Shown here piece by piece: positions 7,433-15,669 of a DNA stretch of 64,000 nucleotides (its first letter is position 1; each line of letters opens with the position of its first letter). Below the pieces are notes generated by a model, which was not told the origin of the DNA, did not search any database, and saw only the letters and a program-made list of their open reading frames with translations. Position numbers and translations under genes: made by a program. This DNA comes from Enterococcus sp. DIV1094 (lineage in GTDB: Bacteria; Bacillota; Bacilli; Lactobacillales; Enterococcaceae), in contig NZ_CP147250.1 in assembly GCF_017316305.2 (NCBI RefSeq), positions 2,727,001 through 2,791,000 of the forward strand. Direction: 5' to 3'.

Positions 7433-8581
7433 ATGAGTCGGATGGATCGTTATAAGAACATCCATAAAAAAGCAAAACCAATCAATGAAAAATCATCGCC
7501 GTTATCTTGGCGACGCACCAATAAGAAACAGGAAGATCTTGGAGAAGAACCAAACGCTTCGTATGAAGGTTCTTACGAAGAAAGAACCAGTGACCCTCGA
7601 AGACCAACACCTTACGAAGAACACGTTCATTCAGGGCAACAACCACAGAAAAAAGGGTTCTTTAAAAAGAAACCATCCAATAAGCCACGTAAAAAACGTT
7701 CTTGGTGGAAGATCATCTTAGGGATCTTATTGATTTTATTTGTCTTTTCGCTGATTTCATTTTTCGTTGGGAAATTCGTAGCCGAAAATGATCAGTCACT
7801 TGAACCAGCGACTTCAGAAACATTCAATGGTGCCCAATCAACAAGTGGCGCGCATAACATCCTGATTTTAGGTAGCGATACAAGGGGCGAAGACGCAGGG
7901 CGAGCAGATACGATCATGGTCCTACAATTAGATGGGCCTGCCCGCAAACCAAAATTGATCTCATTCATGCGTGATAGCTTCGTGACGATCCCAGGTGTTG
8001 GAGACAATAAAATCAATGCGGCGTATGCCTACGGTGGCGCTGAGTTGGTTCGCCAGACTTTATTAGAAAACTTTGGGTTGAACTGTCAATACTATATGAA
8101 AGTCGATTTCAAATCATTTGAAAAAGTGATCGATGCGATGTTCATGAATGGTGTGTCGATCGACGCTGAAAAAGACTTGAATCTAGATGGTGTCGATATC
8201 GCCAAAGGTAAACAACGGATGGACGGTCACGTGCTGTTGCAATATGCACGTTTCCGTATGGATGAAGAAGGGGACTTCGGTCGTGTCAGAAGACAGCAAC
8301 AAGTGATGGATGCGATTTTTGGTCAACTGAAAAACCCATTGAACTTGATCCGTGCACCGTATGCCGCTGGAAAAGCAATCGGCTATACTTCCACAGATGT
8401 ACCGATGACTTTTTTAGTCAAAAATAGTTTTTCTATCTTACGTGGTGCTGGTGGAATCGATCGTTTAAGTGTTCCAGCAGATAATACTTGGAGTTATGGA
8501 CAGAGTGATTACGCTGGTAGTATCCTCGTCTTAGATAAACAAATGAACCGCGAAAAGATTGAACAATTTTTGAGTGAGTGA
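7433..8581 (+). CDS. LytR-CpsA-Psr (LCP) family cell-wall glycopolymer ligase
   Basis: A 382-residue LCP protein. It has a long, highly charged cytoplasmic N-tail (about 1-88, Lys/Arg/Glu/Pro-rich), one transmembrane helix (about 90-112) and an extracellular LCP domain (about 140-300). Conserved pyrophosphate-binding residues are visible in ILGSDTRGED, ADTIMVLQ and SFMRDSFV. Family members move undecaprenyl-linked teichoic acid or capsule chains onto peptidoglycan. It is monocistronic, with ribosome-binding site GGGAGG before the start and a strong terminator after the stop. Which polymer it attaches cannot be told. The long charged N-tail is a feature of several streptococcal and enterococcal Psr-type members. 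Confidence 0.9.
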   Translation: MSRMDRYKNIHKKAKPINEKSSPLSWRRTNKKQEDLGEEPNASYEGSYEERTSDPRRPTPYEEHVHSGQQPQKKGFFKKKPSNKPRKKRSWWKIILGILLILFVFSLISFFVGKFVAENDQSLEPATSETFNGAQSTSGAHNILILGSDTRGEDAGRADTIMVLQLDGPARKPKLISFMRDSFVTIPGVGDNKINAAYAYGGAELVRQTLLENFGLNCQYYMKVDFKSFEKVIDAMFMNGVSIDAEKDLNLDGVDIAKGKQRMDGHVLLQYARFRMDEEGDFGRVRRQQQVMDAIFGQLKNPLNLIRAPYAAGKAIGYTSTDVPMTFLVKNSFSILRGAGGIDRLSVPADNTWSYGQSDYAGSILVLDKQMNREKIEQFLSE

Positions 8582-8598
8582 TCATTGATTTTTAAAAA

Positions 8599-8641
8599 GG
8601 CTTTTCTAGAAGCATTTAGTTCTAGAAGAGTCTTTTTTGTG
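8599..8641 (+). terminator. LCP-gene terminator, first copy of a direct repeat
   Basis: A hairpin with 11-bp arms (CTTTTCTAGAA / TTCTAGAAGAG) and a T-run. About 40 of its 43 bases are repeated at 9314-9355, on the far side of the toxin-antitoxin pair. Confidence 0.9.
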
Positions 8642-8654
8642 GTGTAAATTTATT

Positions 8655-8682
8655 TTGCTTGCTATAAGAATAGGTTTATAAT
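8655..8682 (+). promoter_or_regulatory. promoter of the toxin-antitoxin operon
   Basis: TTGCTT (8655-8660), a 16-base spacer and a perfect TATAAT (8677-8682), 60 bases before the antitoxin start. Confidence 0.65.
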
Positions 8683-8684
8683 TG

Positions 8685-8704
8685 ACGTACTTAATTGAGT
8701 ACGT
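8685..8704. promoter_or_regulatory. palindromic operator of the toxin-antitoxin operon
   Basis: ACGTACT and AGTACGT (8685-8691, 8698-8704) form a 7-bp inverted repeat just after the -10 box. YefM/Phd-type antitoxins are known to bind short palindromes with a GTAC-containing core near their promoters, so autorepression here is a fair inference. Confidence 0.65.
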
Positions 8705-8742
8705 TAAAATGTAGGTGATAAATGCAAAAAAGGAGGATTAAA

Positions 8743-9006
8743 ATGTCTAATACTACTTTAAATCCGAGTGCTGCCCGTAAGAAATTTTATCAATTGTTAA
8801 AAGAAGTGAATGAAAATCATACAGAAATCGAGATTATTAGTGAGCGTAGTGAGAATAACGCGGTCTTGATTGGTTTAGAAGATTGGCGAGCAATCAAAGA
8901 AACGCTACTTTTAGAACAAACGGGTACACTTGATATCGTAAAGAAAAGAGAACAAGACGATACGGGATTTACAAATGTAGATGAGATTGATTGGGATGAC
9001 CTTTGA
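8743..9006 (+). CDS. YefM/Phd-family antitoxin (Axe-like)
   Basis: An 87-residue antitoxin of a type II pair. The N-terminal half (about 1-55, with LNPSAARKKFYQLLKEVNE) has the Phd/YefM DNA-binding dimer fold pattern; the acidic C-terminus (ending NVDEIDWDDL) is the usual disordered part that wraps and neutralises a YoeB/Txe toxin. AGGAGG at 8731-8736 sets the start at 8743. Its stop overlaps the toxin start (TGATG), typical of coupled toxin-antitoxin pairs. It probably represses its own promoter through the palindrome at 8685-8704. The nearest described enterococcal relative by type is Axe of plasmid pRUM, but identity is not asserted. Confidence 0.88.
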   Translation: MSNTTLNPSAARKKFYQLLKEVNENHTEIEIISERSENNAVLIGLEDWRAIKETLLLEQTGTLDIVKKREQDDTGFTNVDEIDWDDL

Positions 9007-9272
9007 TGGGAAGTTATAAGGTAGTAGTTAAAATCTCAGCTAAAGCAGATTTAAAAAAGCTAAAGAGCTCTAATTTAAAAAATCAATTTCTTGCTATTAT
9101 CGAAACATTAAAAACTGATCCTTATTGCCCTAAACAAGCATTTGAAAAGCTAAAGCCAACTAATGAAGGAAGGTATTCAAGAAGATTGAATCGCCAACAT
9201 CGAGTGGTGTATAAAATAAATGATAAAGAAAAAATTGTTGAGATTTACTCTGCATGGACTCACTATGAATAA
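9006..9272 (+). CDS. YoeB/Txe-family toxin (mRNA endoribonuclease)
   Basis: An 88-residue RelE-superfamily toxin. In the family it cuts mRNA at the ribosome, mostly near start codons, and stops translation. SRRLNRQHRVVYKI (about 58-71) is the typical YoeB core with the catalytic Arg, and the C-terminal SAWTHYE has the His/Tyr end seen in YoeB-like enzymes. The ATG at 9006 overlaps the antitoxin stop. A TTG two codons earlier is also in frame but lies inside the antitoxin gene. The pair sits between duplicated terminators, which suggests it arrived as a small cassette. Confidence 0.88.
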   Translation: MGSYKVVVKISAKADLKKLKSSNLKNQFLAIIETLKTDPYCPKQAFEKLKPTNEGRYSRRLNRQHRVVYKINDKEKIVEIYSAWTHYE

Positions 9273-9313
9273 TCGGTCACACAGTGATAGCATGTCATCA
9301 AATATTTTTTTAT

Positions 9314-9355
9314 GGCTTTTCTAGAAGTATTTACTTCTAGAAGAGTCTTTTTGTG
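9314..9355 (+). terminator. toxin terminator, second copy of the direct repeat
   Basis: It repeats 8599-8641 with two substitutions and one T fewer. It ends the toxin-antitoxin transcript and marks the right end of a 715-base unit. Confidence 0.9.
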
Positions 9356-9423
9356 TTTCCTTTTTACTAGTTTCAAACGCATGCTTATTTCCTTAAAAAC
9401 GTACTTATCCCTAAGGTTCCAAA

Positions 9424-9457
9424 AGTACACTGATTACTGTCAATCGGTGCTTTTTTT
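9424..9457 (+). terminator. orphan terminator after the toxin-antitoxin unit
   Basis: CACTGATT (9428-9435) pairs with AATCGGTG (9442-9449), followed by seven T residues. No clear gene ends here, so it may be a relic of a lost gene. Confidence 0.6.
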
Positions 9458-9895
9458 ATTATACATACTTCATAGATCGATGCCGATTTCAACAGTTCCG
9501 TCTTGTCCCCTAACAAAATCAACTTATCATTCACAATGATTTCATCAATTATTTAACGCTTTTTTTATGCGCTTATTTTTACCTTTATTTCTTAAAAAAT
9601 AAATGTTTGTTTCATAGGTATGAGGTAATAAAAAAACAACATGGTTTAAACGAAAGAACTTGTCGATTTATTTATCATGCTATAATATAAATTTATAAAG
9701 ATCTTCCCACTATTTTGATTTACATAAAATAACGATTTTAAATTAGTTTTCAGATTGTCGATTTGATGTTTTAGAGGTTCGAAAGATCAATATGAATTTT
9801 AAGAATAAGTCTGGTAATTTAGGGATAAAATAAATCTTTTTTTAAAGTATATGAATAATAGTTAAGTACATACAACATTTCTAGAGGAGGGGAAA
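9458..9895. other. AT-rich intergenic stretch
   Basis: No convincing ORF. A likely -10 box TATAAT lies at 9681-9686 with a weak -35 (CTTGTC, 9659-9664), which would give the downstream gene a leader of about 200 bases. Nothing else is recognised. Confidence 0.4.
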
Positions 9896-10462
9896 ATGAA
9901 ATTTTTAGAAAAGGAAACAAATCGATTTGTTCTGACCATGGTTGAAAAAAATATCTGGATGAAAGATCTAGCAATCAACTATGCGTTTTTTCAAGAAAAG
10001 AATCATCAAGGATACGAGAGTCACAAAAAAGCAGCTTTGGCATTTGTTACGTTCCTCAATCAAAGAAGAGGACATGATCAAATTGAGTATACGAATAAAC
10101 TTGAATTTCCAGTCAATATATTCGCAACCTATTCCATAAACCTCAATTTAATGGAAGCAACAAGAATTCCAGTCGATCCTTTTTTTTCTACATATAGTGA
10201 CTTAGAAGGGCATTATATTTCAGATTATGCCTACGCTTTTTTTAAAATTCCTTTTTTTTATAGAGGAAGTAAGAAAGATTTCATTGAACTGAACAATTAC
10301 TTGTTTCCCGAGAAGGAAACATTAGTCATTTATCAATGGAACAACACGTGGTCAGATTATTTCGCTTATGGAAAACATTCCGGAAAAGGAGCGTACCTTT
10401 GGACGATTTATGATCCAACAAGAAAAAGATTTACGGTATGTGGGGCATCAACATTGAGTTGA
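9896..10462 (+). CDS. hypothetical protein, first of two tandem paralogues (candidate immunity protein)
   Basis: A 188-residue soluble protein without signal peptide or membrane segment. It shares a clear pattern with the next gene along the whole length: FF.E..H.GY.SHKKAAL.F near 30-55, LNNYLFP..ETLVIY near 132-148, and WNNTWSDYF, LWTIYD near the end. The terminal W..YF..G....LWTIYD......V.G.S signature resembles DUF2716-type proteins, which I only weakly recall. It is aromatic-rich and starts after AGGAGGGG. The pair converges on a secreted RNase A-like toxin gene and shares its terminator, so an immunity role is a reasonable guess; immunity genes usually lie on the same strand as the toxin, which argues for caution. 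Confidence 0.7.
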   Translation: MKFLEKETNRFVLTMVEKNIWMKDLAINYAFFQEKNHQGYESHKKAALAFVTFLNQRRGHDQIEYTNKLEFPVNIFATYSINLNLMEATRIPVDPFFSTYSDLEGHYISDYAYAFFKIPFFYRGSKKDFIELNNYLFPEKETLVIYQWNNTWSDYFAYGKHSGKGAYLWTIYDPTRKRFTVCGASTLS

Positions 10463-10476
10463 ATGAGGAGGATAGA

Positions 10477-11058
10477 ATGAAGTTATTAAAAGAAGATACG
10501 TATCAATTTAAACAAAAACTCTATTTAAGAAAATTTCCAATCAATGGACTTTTACTCGATTATGTATTTTTTGAAGAAACAGGTTATCGTGGATACTCCA
10601 GTCATCGCAAAGCCGCTCTTGAATTTATCAAAGTAATGAATGAAAAAAGAAATATTTCAGGTCTTCTATATACAGATTTGCATTATTTTGATCACTTACC
10701 CATACGATGTAGCCCAATTAAGTTGAGTTATGCCGTAAATCCAGAGTTAATGTATGGAAAACGGATAAAGGCAGAAGTTTTCTTTTCTGTTGAAAAAACA
10801 GCTTCTGGAAGCTATTTAAATTGGTATGCACAAACATTTCTTTTCCCACCATATTCATATAGTGGGGACGAAGAAGATTTTATCTCCTTGAATAAATTAT
10901 TATTCCCTAAGAAAAGTGCGTTGATCATTTATGCTTGGAATAACAATTGGTCGAATTACTTTTCTCCTGGGAGAGAATGGATGGATGCCTTTCTTTGGAC
11001 GATTTACGATATTGCATCGAATAAACTGACTGTCATAGGATCTTCTATGACAGATTGA
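10477..11058 (+). CDS. hypothetical protein, second tandem paralogue (candidate immunity protein)
   Basis: A 193-residue paralogue of the preceding protein. Shared blocks include GYSSHRKAALEFI (about 36-48), LNKLLFPKKSALIIY (about 138-152), WNNNWSNYFSPG (about 154-165) and the C-terminal FLWTIYD plus a final V.GSS. The two proteins are clearly homologous but far from identical, so the duplication is not recent. GAGGAGG at 10466-10472 supports this start, 14 bases after the first gene's stop; an in-frame ATG at 10438 overlaps the first gene and lacks a site. The sequence shows no transmembrane or signal segment. Two diverged copies would fit protection against more than one toxin variant, but this is inference. 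Confidence 0.7.
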   Translation: MKLLKEDTYQFKQKLYLRKFPINGLLLDYVFFEETGYRGYSSHRKAALEFIKVMNEKRNISGLLYTDLHYFDHLPIRCSPIKLSYAVNPELMYGKRIKAEVFFSVEKTASGSYLNWYAQTFLFPPYSYSGDEEDFISLNKLLFPKKSALIIYAWNNNWSNYFSPGREWMDAFLWTIYDIASNKLTVIGSSMTD

Positions 11059-11069
11059 TTTGAATATTT

Positions 11070-11119
11070 AAAAAGCACCAATTAAATTTGTAAATAGTCC
11101 AATTTAATTGGTGCTTTTT
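11070..11119. terminator. bidirectional terminator between paralogue pair and toxin
   Basis: Arms 11070-11088 (AAAAAGCACCAATTAAATT) and 11101-11118 with T-runs in both directions. It separates the convergent transcripts. Confidence 0.92.
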
Positions 11120-11128
11120 CTACATTAA

Positions 11129-13009
11129 TTATTTAAGAGATTCTATATAGGGATGAGATGTCTTAACATAAAAGTTCCTATTATTTTTTATAAATTTACT
11201 TTTCTTTTGGAAACTTACATACCCTTCGTCAATTTGATTATGCTCAATGATTCCTATATTATCTATTTCTTGAAACCCCCAGCCTAAATTTGGCGATAAA
11301 TTATCTATAGATGTATAAGTTATCATATTATGATTGGGAATTTCATTTATTTTGCCGAGATCTTTATATTTTGAACGCTCTTTTTTTCCTGGAATATATC
11401 CTTGAGCTCTAGCTGTAGAGAGTCCATAATTGATTGTTATTATTGCTCCTGAAATATCATGGAAAGTACTCGCCGATTCTAGACCATCCTCAATGATACG
11501 ATCCATTAAATATGATTTATCTTTTGCGATGTGCCTACTCATAGTATGCCCCTTACTACCACCTAAGGCAAAATGTTCGTCAAAATATAAGTCTAACGGA
11601 GTATACCAATAATCATCTTCCTCCTCATCATCTTCTGTTAAGGATTCTATAAGATTTGCAATTATTAATGAGGCCGCTAAACTCCAAGTTGTGCCCATAG
11701 CTCTTTTAACTAAAATATTGTCTGTCCCGTCCTCAACTATATCTCCAGTCTCTTCATCCAACACACCACGTTTTCCATCAATAGTGATTGAATCATCATT
11801 TGGTATTGCCCCTTCACTATAAGAAAACTCAATTGCCCCAACTAAATGTGACGGAACTGCTTGCTGCGTTTGAGCATAGATGAAGTTTCCAGCACGATCC
11901 AATACGACTGCCGCACCGTATAGTGTCGCGATCATTCCTGATGGATCAAAGTCTAATCCGTTGTTATTGGGAGCCAAGGCTTCGCTTAAGCTTTGGCTGA
12001 TTTGGCTCGTTCGTTCATAGTACGCGACGGCCATTTCTTTGGCGGTCTCGATGGCTAAGGCTTTAGAAGGTTCATTGACGACCCCAAATTCAAATGGAGT
12101 AGTTGCTTGAACATAGTCGAGCAATTGTTCTTTTGTTGTGATTTCCGTCAAGAGTGTAGAAATACTTGTGTCAAGTTTGACTTGATAGTTAAAAGGTTCT
12201 GGGAAATCATAGCCGTAGTAAGAAGAACCGGTGATGTTCAAGATGGCATCATCTGCTCCTCGAACGGATTCGCCATACTGGATGCTTTCTAAAACAAAGA
12301 ACTCATTCTTGGAGAAAGAATCGGCTAGTGACGTGTTGCGTCCGACTACCGCTGCTTGCTCTCGTAAAGCCCAAGGAATGGTGTAATTGATATAGCGACG
12401 ATGAAGTTCGACACGGTCACTGACATTGAAAGAAAAGATTCCGTGGTCGCTCTCGCCAGTCAAGTACTCACGCATCAACGCATTGCTTGTTACATCTTGT
12501 GCGTAGCGGCTTTGTAAGGCTGCGGAGAAATTGTAGGTATTTGTTGTAGAATCGATCCCAGACATTGCAAAAGCGTTCAGTTCATTTTGAGTGGCGGCAC
12601 TGCTACCGATCGATTCAAATAAGCCGCTGTTTGTTTTCGCTAAATCAGCTGTTGCAACTCCTAAAGAGGCACCGAGCTGATAAAACCCGACACCTAGGCC
12701 AATGCCTAGTAATGCAGGAGCAAGGACGGCAGCGGCTGTGGTCGAGAGTAAACCGGCGCTAAGTGTACTGCCTGATAATCCAGAAGCAAAAGCAGACATG
12801 CTCATGCCATTAAAGATATTTAAGGCGACTGCTGCATTTTGTGGTTCTGCAGACGTAGGAATCGGTGAGGTGTTATCGATCGGAACGACGGTTTCGTCAG
12901 GTTGGGTGATTTCGCTAGCGATTGATTCTTGGGCGTGGACATCAAGTGGTAAAGTGGCAAAAGGTGCAAGCAACAGACCAACAAGTAATAGGCGATAAAA
13001 TTTTTTCAT
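11129..13009 (-). CDS. secreted polymorphic-toxin-like protein with C-terminal RNase A-like domain
   Basis: A 626-residue protein with a Sec signal peptide (about 1-26, ending in VHA-QE), a Gly/Ala/Ser/Leu-rich hydrophobic stretch (about 65-125) and a long central region. The C-terminal ~150 residues carry GHTMSRHIAKDKSYLMDRII, then ASTFHD and a final YVKTSHPYIE. This order (GH..xxH, AS-F-D, V-TS-P) matches the bacterial RNase A fold domain found in CdiA C-termini, with His residues in the first motif and a late Thr/Ser-His as likely catalytic groups. By hand count, several 60-base lines coding for the C-terminal third have 18-38% GC and lines for the N-terminal part reach 45-53%, which fits an exchanged toxin tip. 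No LPXTG, LXG or WXG motif is seen. Confidence 0.72.
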   Translation of the reverse strand: MKKFYRLLLVGLLLAPFATLPLDVHAQESIASEITQPDETVVPIDNTSPIPTSAEPQNAAVALNIFNGMSMSAFASGLSGSTLSAGLLSTTAAAVLAPALLGIGLGVGFYQLGASLGVATADLAKTNSGLFESIGSSAATQNELNAFAMSGIDSTTNTYNFSAALQSRYAQDVTSNALMREYLTGESDHGIFSFNVSDRVELHRRYINYTIPWALREQAAVVGRNTSLADSFSKNEFFVLESIQYGESVRGADDAILNITGSSYYGYDFPEPFNYQVKLDTSISTLLTEITTKEQLLDYVQATTPFEFGVVNEPSKALAIETAKEMAVAYYERTSQISQSLSEALAPNNNGLDFDPSGMIATLYGAAVVLDRAGNFIYAQTQQAVPSHLVGAIEFSYSEGAIPNDDSITIDGKRGVLDEETGDIVEDGTDNILVKRAMGTTWSLAASLIIANLIESLTEDDEEEDDYWYTPLDLYFDEHFALGGSKGHTMSRHIAKDKSYLMDRIIEDGLESASTFHDISGAIITINYGLSTARAQGYIPGKKERSKYKDLGKINEIPNHNMITYTSIDNLSPNLGWGFQEIDNIGIIEHNQIDEGYVSFQKKSKFIKNNRNFYVKTSHPYIESLK

Positions 13010-13427
13010 TTTTTTCTCCTTTTTATCAAATGGCTTGAGTGACTACCAACAGTTCAATTGCTAAAAACCTCCTTATTTGTGTCGTAGATTACTTAATTAT
13101 ATTTTCCAAAATATAACAAAAAACTGCAAGTTTATTTAAAATATTAATTATAAAAAAACTCATTTTTTTATATAGTTATTTTCTTTGAAAATACTAATTA
13201 TATGTTAAGTTATGCTGTTCTTTTATCAGTGTTTTTATTCTTATATAAAAATAACGTGATAATAATAATAAAAAGATGGATGTTCTTCTTTGGATGATTA
13301 TAGTTATTTTTTTGTTACGCTTTTTTTCATTTAGCAAAAACATCTTCAATTTTTTCGCTATTCTTTTTGAAAACCATTTGGTAAACTGTTAAAGAATTCT
13401 TATTTTATCAAGAGGAGGATGGATAAC
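13010..13427. other. intergenic region upstream of toxin and topB
   Basis: Very AT-rich. On the minus strand a TATAAT (13096-13101) lies about 90 bases before the toxin start with an AAGGAGA site; no convincing -35 was found. A 38-codon hydrophobic ORF at 13276 has no ribosome-binding site and is not called. Confidence 0.4.
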
Positions 13428-15599
13428 ATGAAAACAGTGATACTCGCTGAAAAGCCTTCTCAAGCAAAAGCATATGCGGAAACATTCAAAAAAAGGAAAA
13501 AGCATGAGGGCTATTTTGAAATCAGTGATCCATTATTTTCAGGGGAAGTAACGATTACGTATGGATTTGGTCATTTAGTTGAAATGGTTCCTCCTGGAGA
13601 GTATGAAGAACGTTGGGCTAAGTGGTCACTGCCTAACTTACCGATATTTCCAGACCAGTTCAAATACACGGTCCCTCCAGAGAAACGGACGCAATTTGCA
13701 ATTGTTAAACGGCAATTACAAGCGGCGGATACGATTATTATCGCAACGGATAGTGACCGTGAAGGTGAAGCGATTGCTTGGTCGATCATCCAGCAAGCCA
13801 ACGCATTTACAAAGCAAAAGCAGTACTTTCGTTTATGGATCAATTCATTGGAAAAAGAAGCTATTTATCAAGGGTTCAAGCAACTAAAACCGGCGGAGCA
13901 GTTTTATCCAAAATATAAAGAAGCGCAAGCGCGTCAACATGCGGATTGGCTGATTGGGATGAATGGTAGTCCATTATATAGTTTACTTTTGCAACAAAAG
14001 GGGATCTCTGGAAGTTTTTCATTAGGTCGTGTCCAAACGCCAACGCTTTATATGATCTATCAGTTACAAGAAGAAATCAGGAAGTTCAAAAAAGAGCCTT
14101 ATTTCGAAGGGGAAGCACAGATCAAAAGTCAACATGGGCAGTTTGTCGGTAAAATCGAGCCGAAACAAACTTTTAAGACTGCGAACGAATTAGTTGCTGC
14201 GATTGAAGATAAAGGCGCTCATTTAGGTCCCCAGCAAGGAACGATCTTACAAGTAACGAAAAAAGTAAAGCAACAGAGTAGCCCAAGGTTGTTTTCTTTA
14301 TCTAGCTTACAATCGAAAATGAACCAATTGATGAAAGTTAGTGCGAAAGCCACGCTTGATGCCGTCCAAGGGTTGTATGAAAGTAAGTTTTTGAGTTATC
14401 CTCGGACAGATTCTTTTTATATTACAGAAAGTGAACACCAGTATCTTGTTCAAAATCTTGATCGGTATAAAGCGTTTCTAGGAATCCAAGAGGTAGCAAC
14501 GCCAGAAACATTTCCTAAAAAAAGATATGTCGATGCCAAAAAAGTCCAAGAGCATCATGCGATCATTCCAACGAAAACGCTACCGACGAAGGAACGTTTT
14601 GCGAAGCTTTCTCGGCTGGAACAAGCGATCTATCTACAAGTGATGCGTACGACTTTAGCAATGTTTGCTGAAAACTATCGCTACGAAGAAACGGTGATAC
14701 TTACAGGGGTGCAACGATTACGTTTGAAGAGTGTCGGGAAACGTCCGATTGCAGAAGGGTGGCAACAAATCTTGTCTGTCAAAAGCAAGAAAAAATCAGA
14801 TGGTCAACTTTTGCCTAAAGTCAGTGAACAAGAAGTGGTTACGGTTGATCTAAGGAGTCTTGAGAAAGAAACTCAGCCGCCTAAGCCATACAATGAAGGA
14901 ACGTTGATCACTGCGATGAAAACAGCAGGGAAGACCTTAGACGATGAAGAAGCGCAAGAGATCTTAAAAGAAGTCGAAGGAATCGGAACAGAAGCTACCC
15001 GAGCAAGTATTATTGAAAACTTGAAGCAACGACACTATATAGAAGTCAATAAAAACGATATCCAAGTGACTGCTAAAGGAATTACTTTGTGTAAAGCTGT
15101 CGCAGGGGAGTCCTTATTGACAAGTGCTGAAATGACTGCGCGTTGGGAAAGCTATTTGAAGAAGATCGGTGAACGTCAGGGGACGCCAGAAGTCTTTTTA
15201 GAAAATATCAAAAAGTTTATCCTCCATTTATTAGAAGTCGTACCAGAACAAGTGAAAAAAGTCGATTTATCGGAAGAACAAAGTGGCTTGATGCAAATCG
15301 AAGCGATGGAAAAGAAGAATGATCAAATAGGGCGCTGTCCGAAATGTAAAAAAGGGATCGTGATGTTATATCCAAAGATTGCGACATGTACGAATAAGGA
15401 ATGCGATTTTAAATTATGGCCCACGATTGCCAAGAAAAAATTGACCAAAACGAATCTTAGAGATTTACTATCAAAAGGGAAGACTAGTAAAGTGGTCAAA
15501 GGCTTCACTGGTAAAAAAGGGAAATTTGACGCTGTTCTAGTATTGAAAGAGGATTTAACGATCGGTTTTTCATTCCCCTGGATGGAGAAACAAGAATAA
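13428..15599 (+). CDS. topB: DNA topoisomerase III
   Basis: A 723-residue type IA topoisomerase that relaxes and decatenates DNA by single-strand passage. The TOPRIM domain opens the protein (VILAEKPSQA, 3-12) and holds the acidic triad in ATDSDREGEAIAW (about 105-117). The active-site Tyr is in SYPRTDSFY (about 324-332). The C-terminus has a small zinc ribbon (CPKC ... CTNKEC, about 635-660) followed by a basic tail. AGGAGG at 13413-13418 fixes the start at 13428; an ATG three codons earlier touches the site. The gene is chromosomal in appearance, with no conjugation genes nearby. Length is normal. Confidence 0.95.
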   Translation: MKTVILAEKPSQAKAYAETFKKRKKHEGYFEISDPLFSGEVTITYGFGHLVEMVPPGEYEERWAKWSLPNLPIFPDQFKYTVPPEKRTQFAIVKRQLQAADTIIIATDSDREGEAIAWSIIQQANAFTKQKQYFRLWINSLEKEAIYQGFKQLKPAEQFYPKYKEAQARQHADWLIGMNGSPLYSLLLQQKGISGSFSLGRVQTPTLYMIYQLQEEIRKFKKEPYFEGEAQIKSQHGQFVGKIEPKQTFKTANELVAAIEDKGAHLGPQQGTILQVTKKVKQQSSPRLFSLSSLQSKMNQLMKVSAKATLDAVQGLYESKFLSYPRTDSFYITESEHQYLVQNLDRYKAFLGIQEVATPETFPKKRYVDAKKVQEHHAIIPTKTLPTKERFAKLSRLEQAIYLQVMRTTLAMFAENYRYEETVILTGVQRLRLKSVGKRPIAEGWQQILSVKSKKKSDGQLLPKVSEQEVVTVDLRSLEKETQPPKPYNEGTLITAMKTAGKTLDDEEAQEILKEVEGIGTEATRASIIENLKQRHYIEVNKNDIQVTAKGITLCKAVAGESLLTSAEMTARWESYLKKIGERQGTPEVFLENIKKFILHLLEVVPEQVKKVDLSEEQSGLMQIEAMEKKNDQIGRCPKCKKGIVMLYPKIATCTNKECDFKLWPTIAKKKLTKTNLRDLLSKGKTSKVVKGFTGKKGKFDAVLVLKEDLTIGFSFPWMEKQE

Positions 15600-15669
15600 A
15601 GATATATATTCCGAAAAGTCAATATGCTTTAATTATAAATATCTAAGTAATGAATAGGAGTACTTATAC

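Noticed and set aside
8599..9355. Insertion sequence or transposon around the toxin-antitoxin pair
   Set aside because: The flanking repeats are terminators, not inverted ends, and no transposase is inside.
9312..9539. 75-codon ORF after the toxin gene
   Set aside because: It reads straight through the duplicated terminator and a second hairpin, has no ribosome-binding site and no protein-like character.
13276..13392. 38-codon hydrophobic ORF, possible type I toxin
   Set aside because: No ribosome-binding site, no antisense RNA signals and very AT-rich context; chance is more likely.
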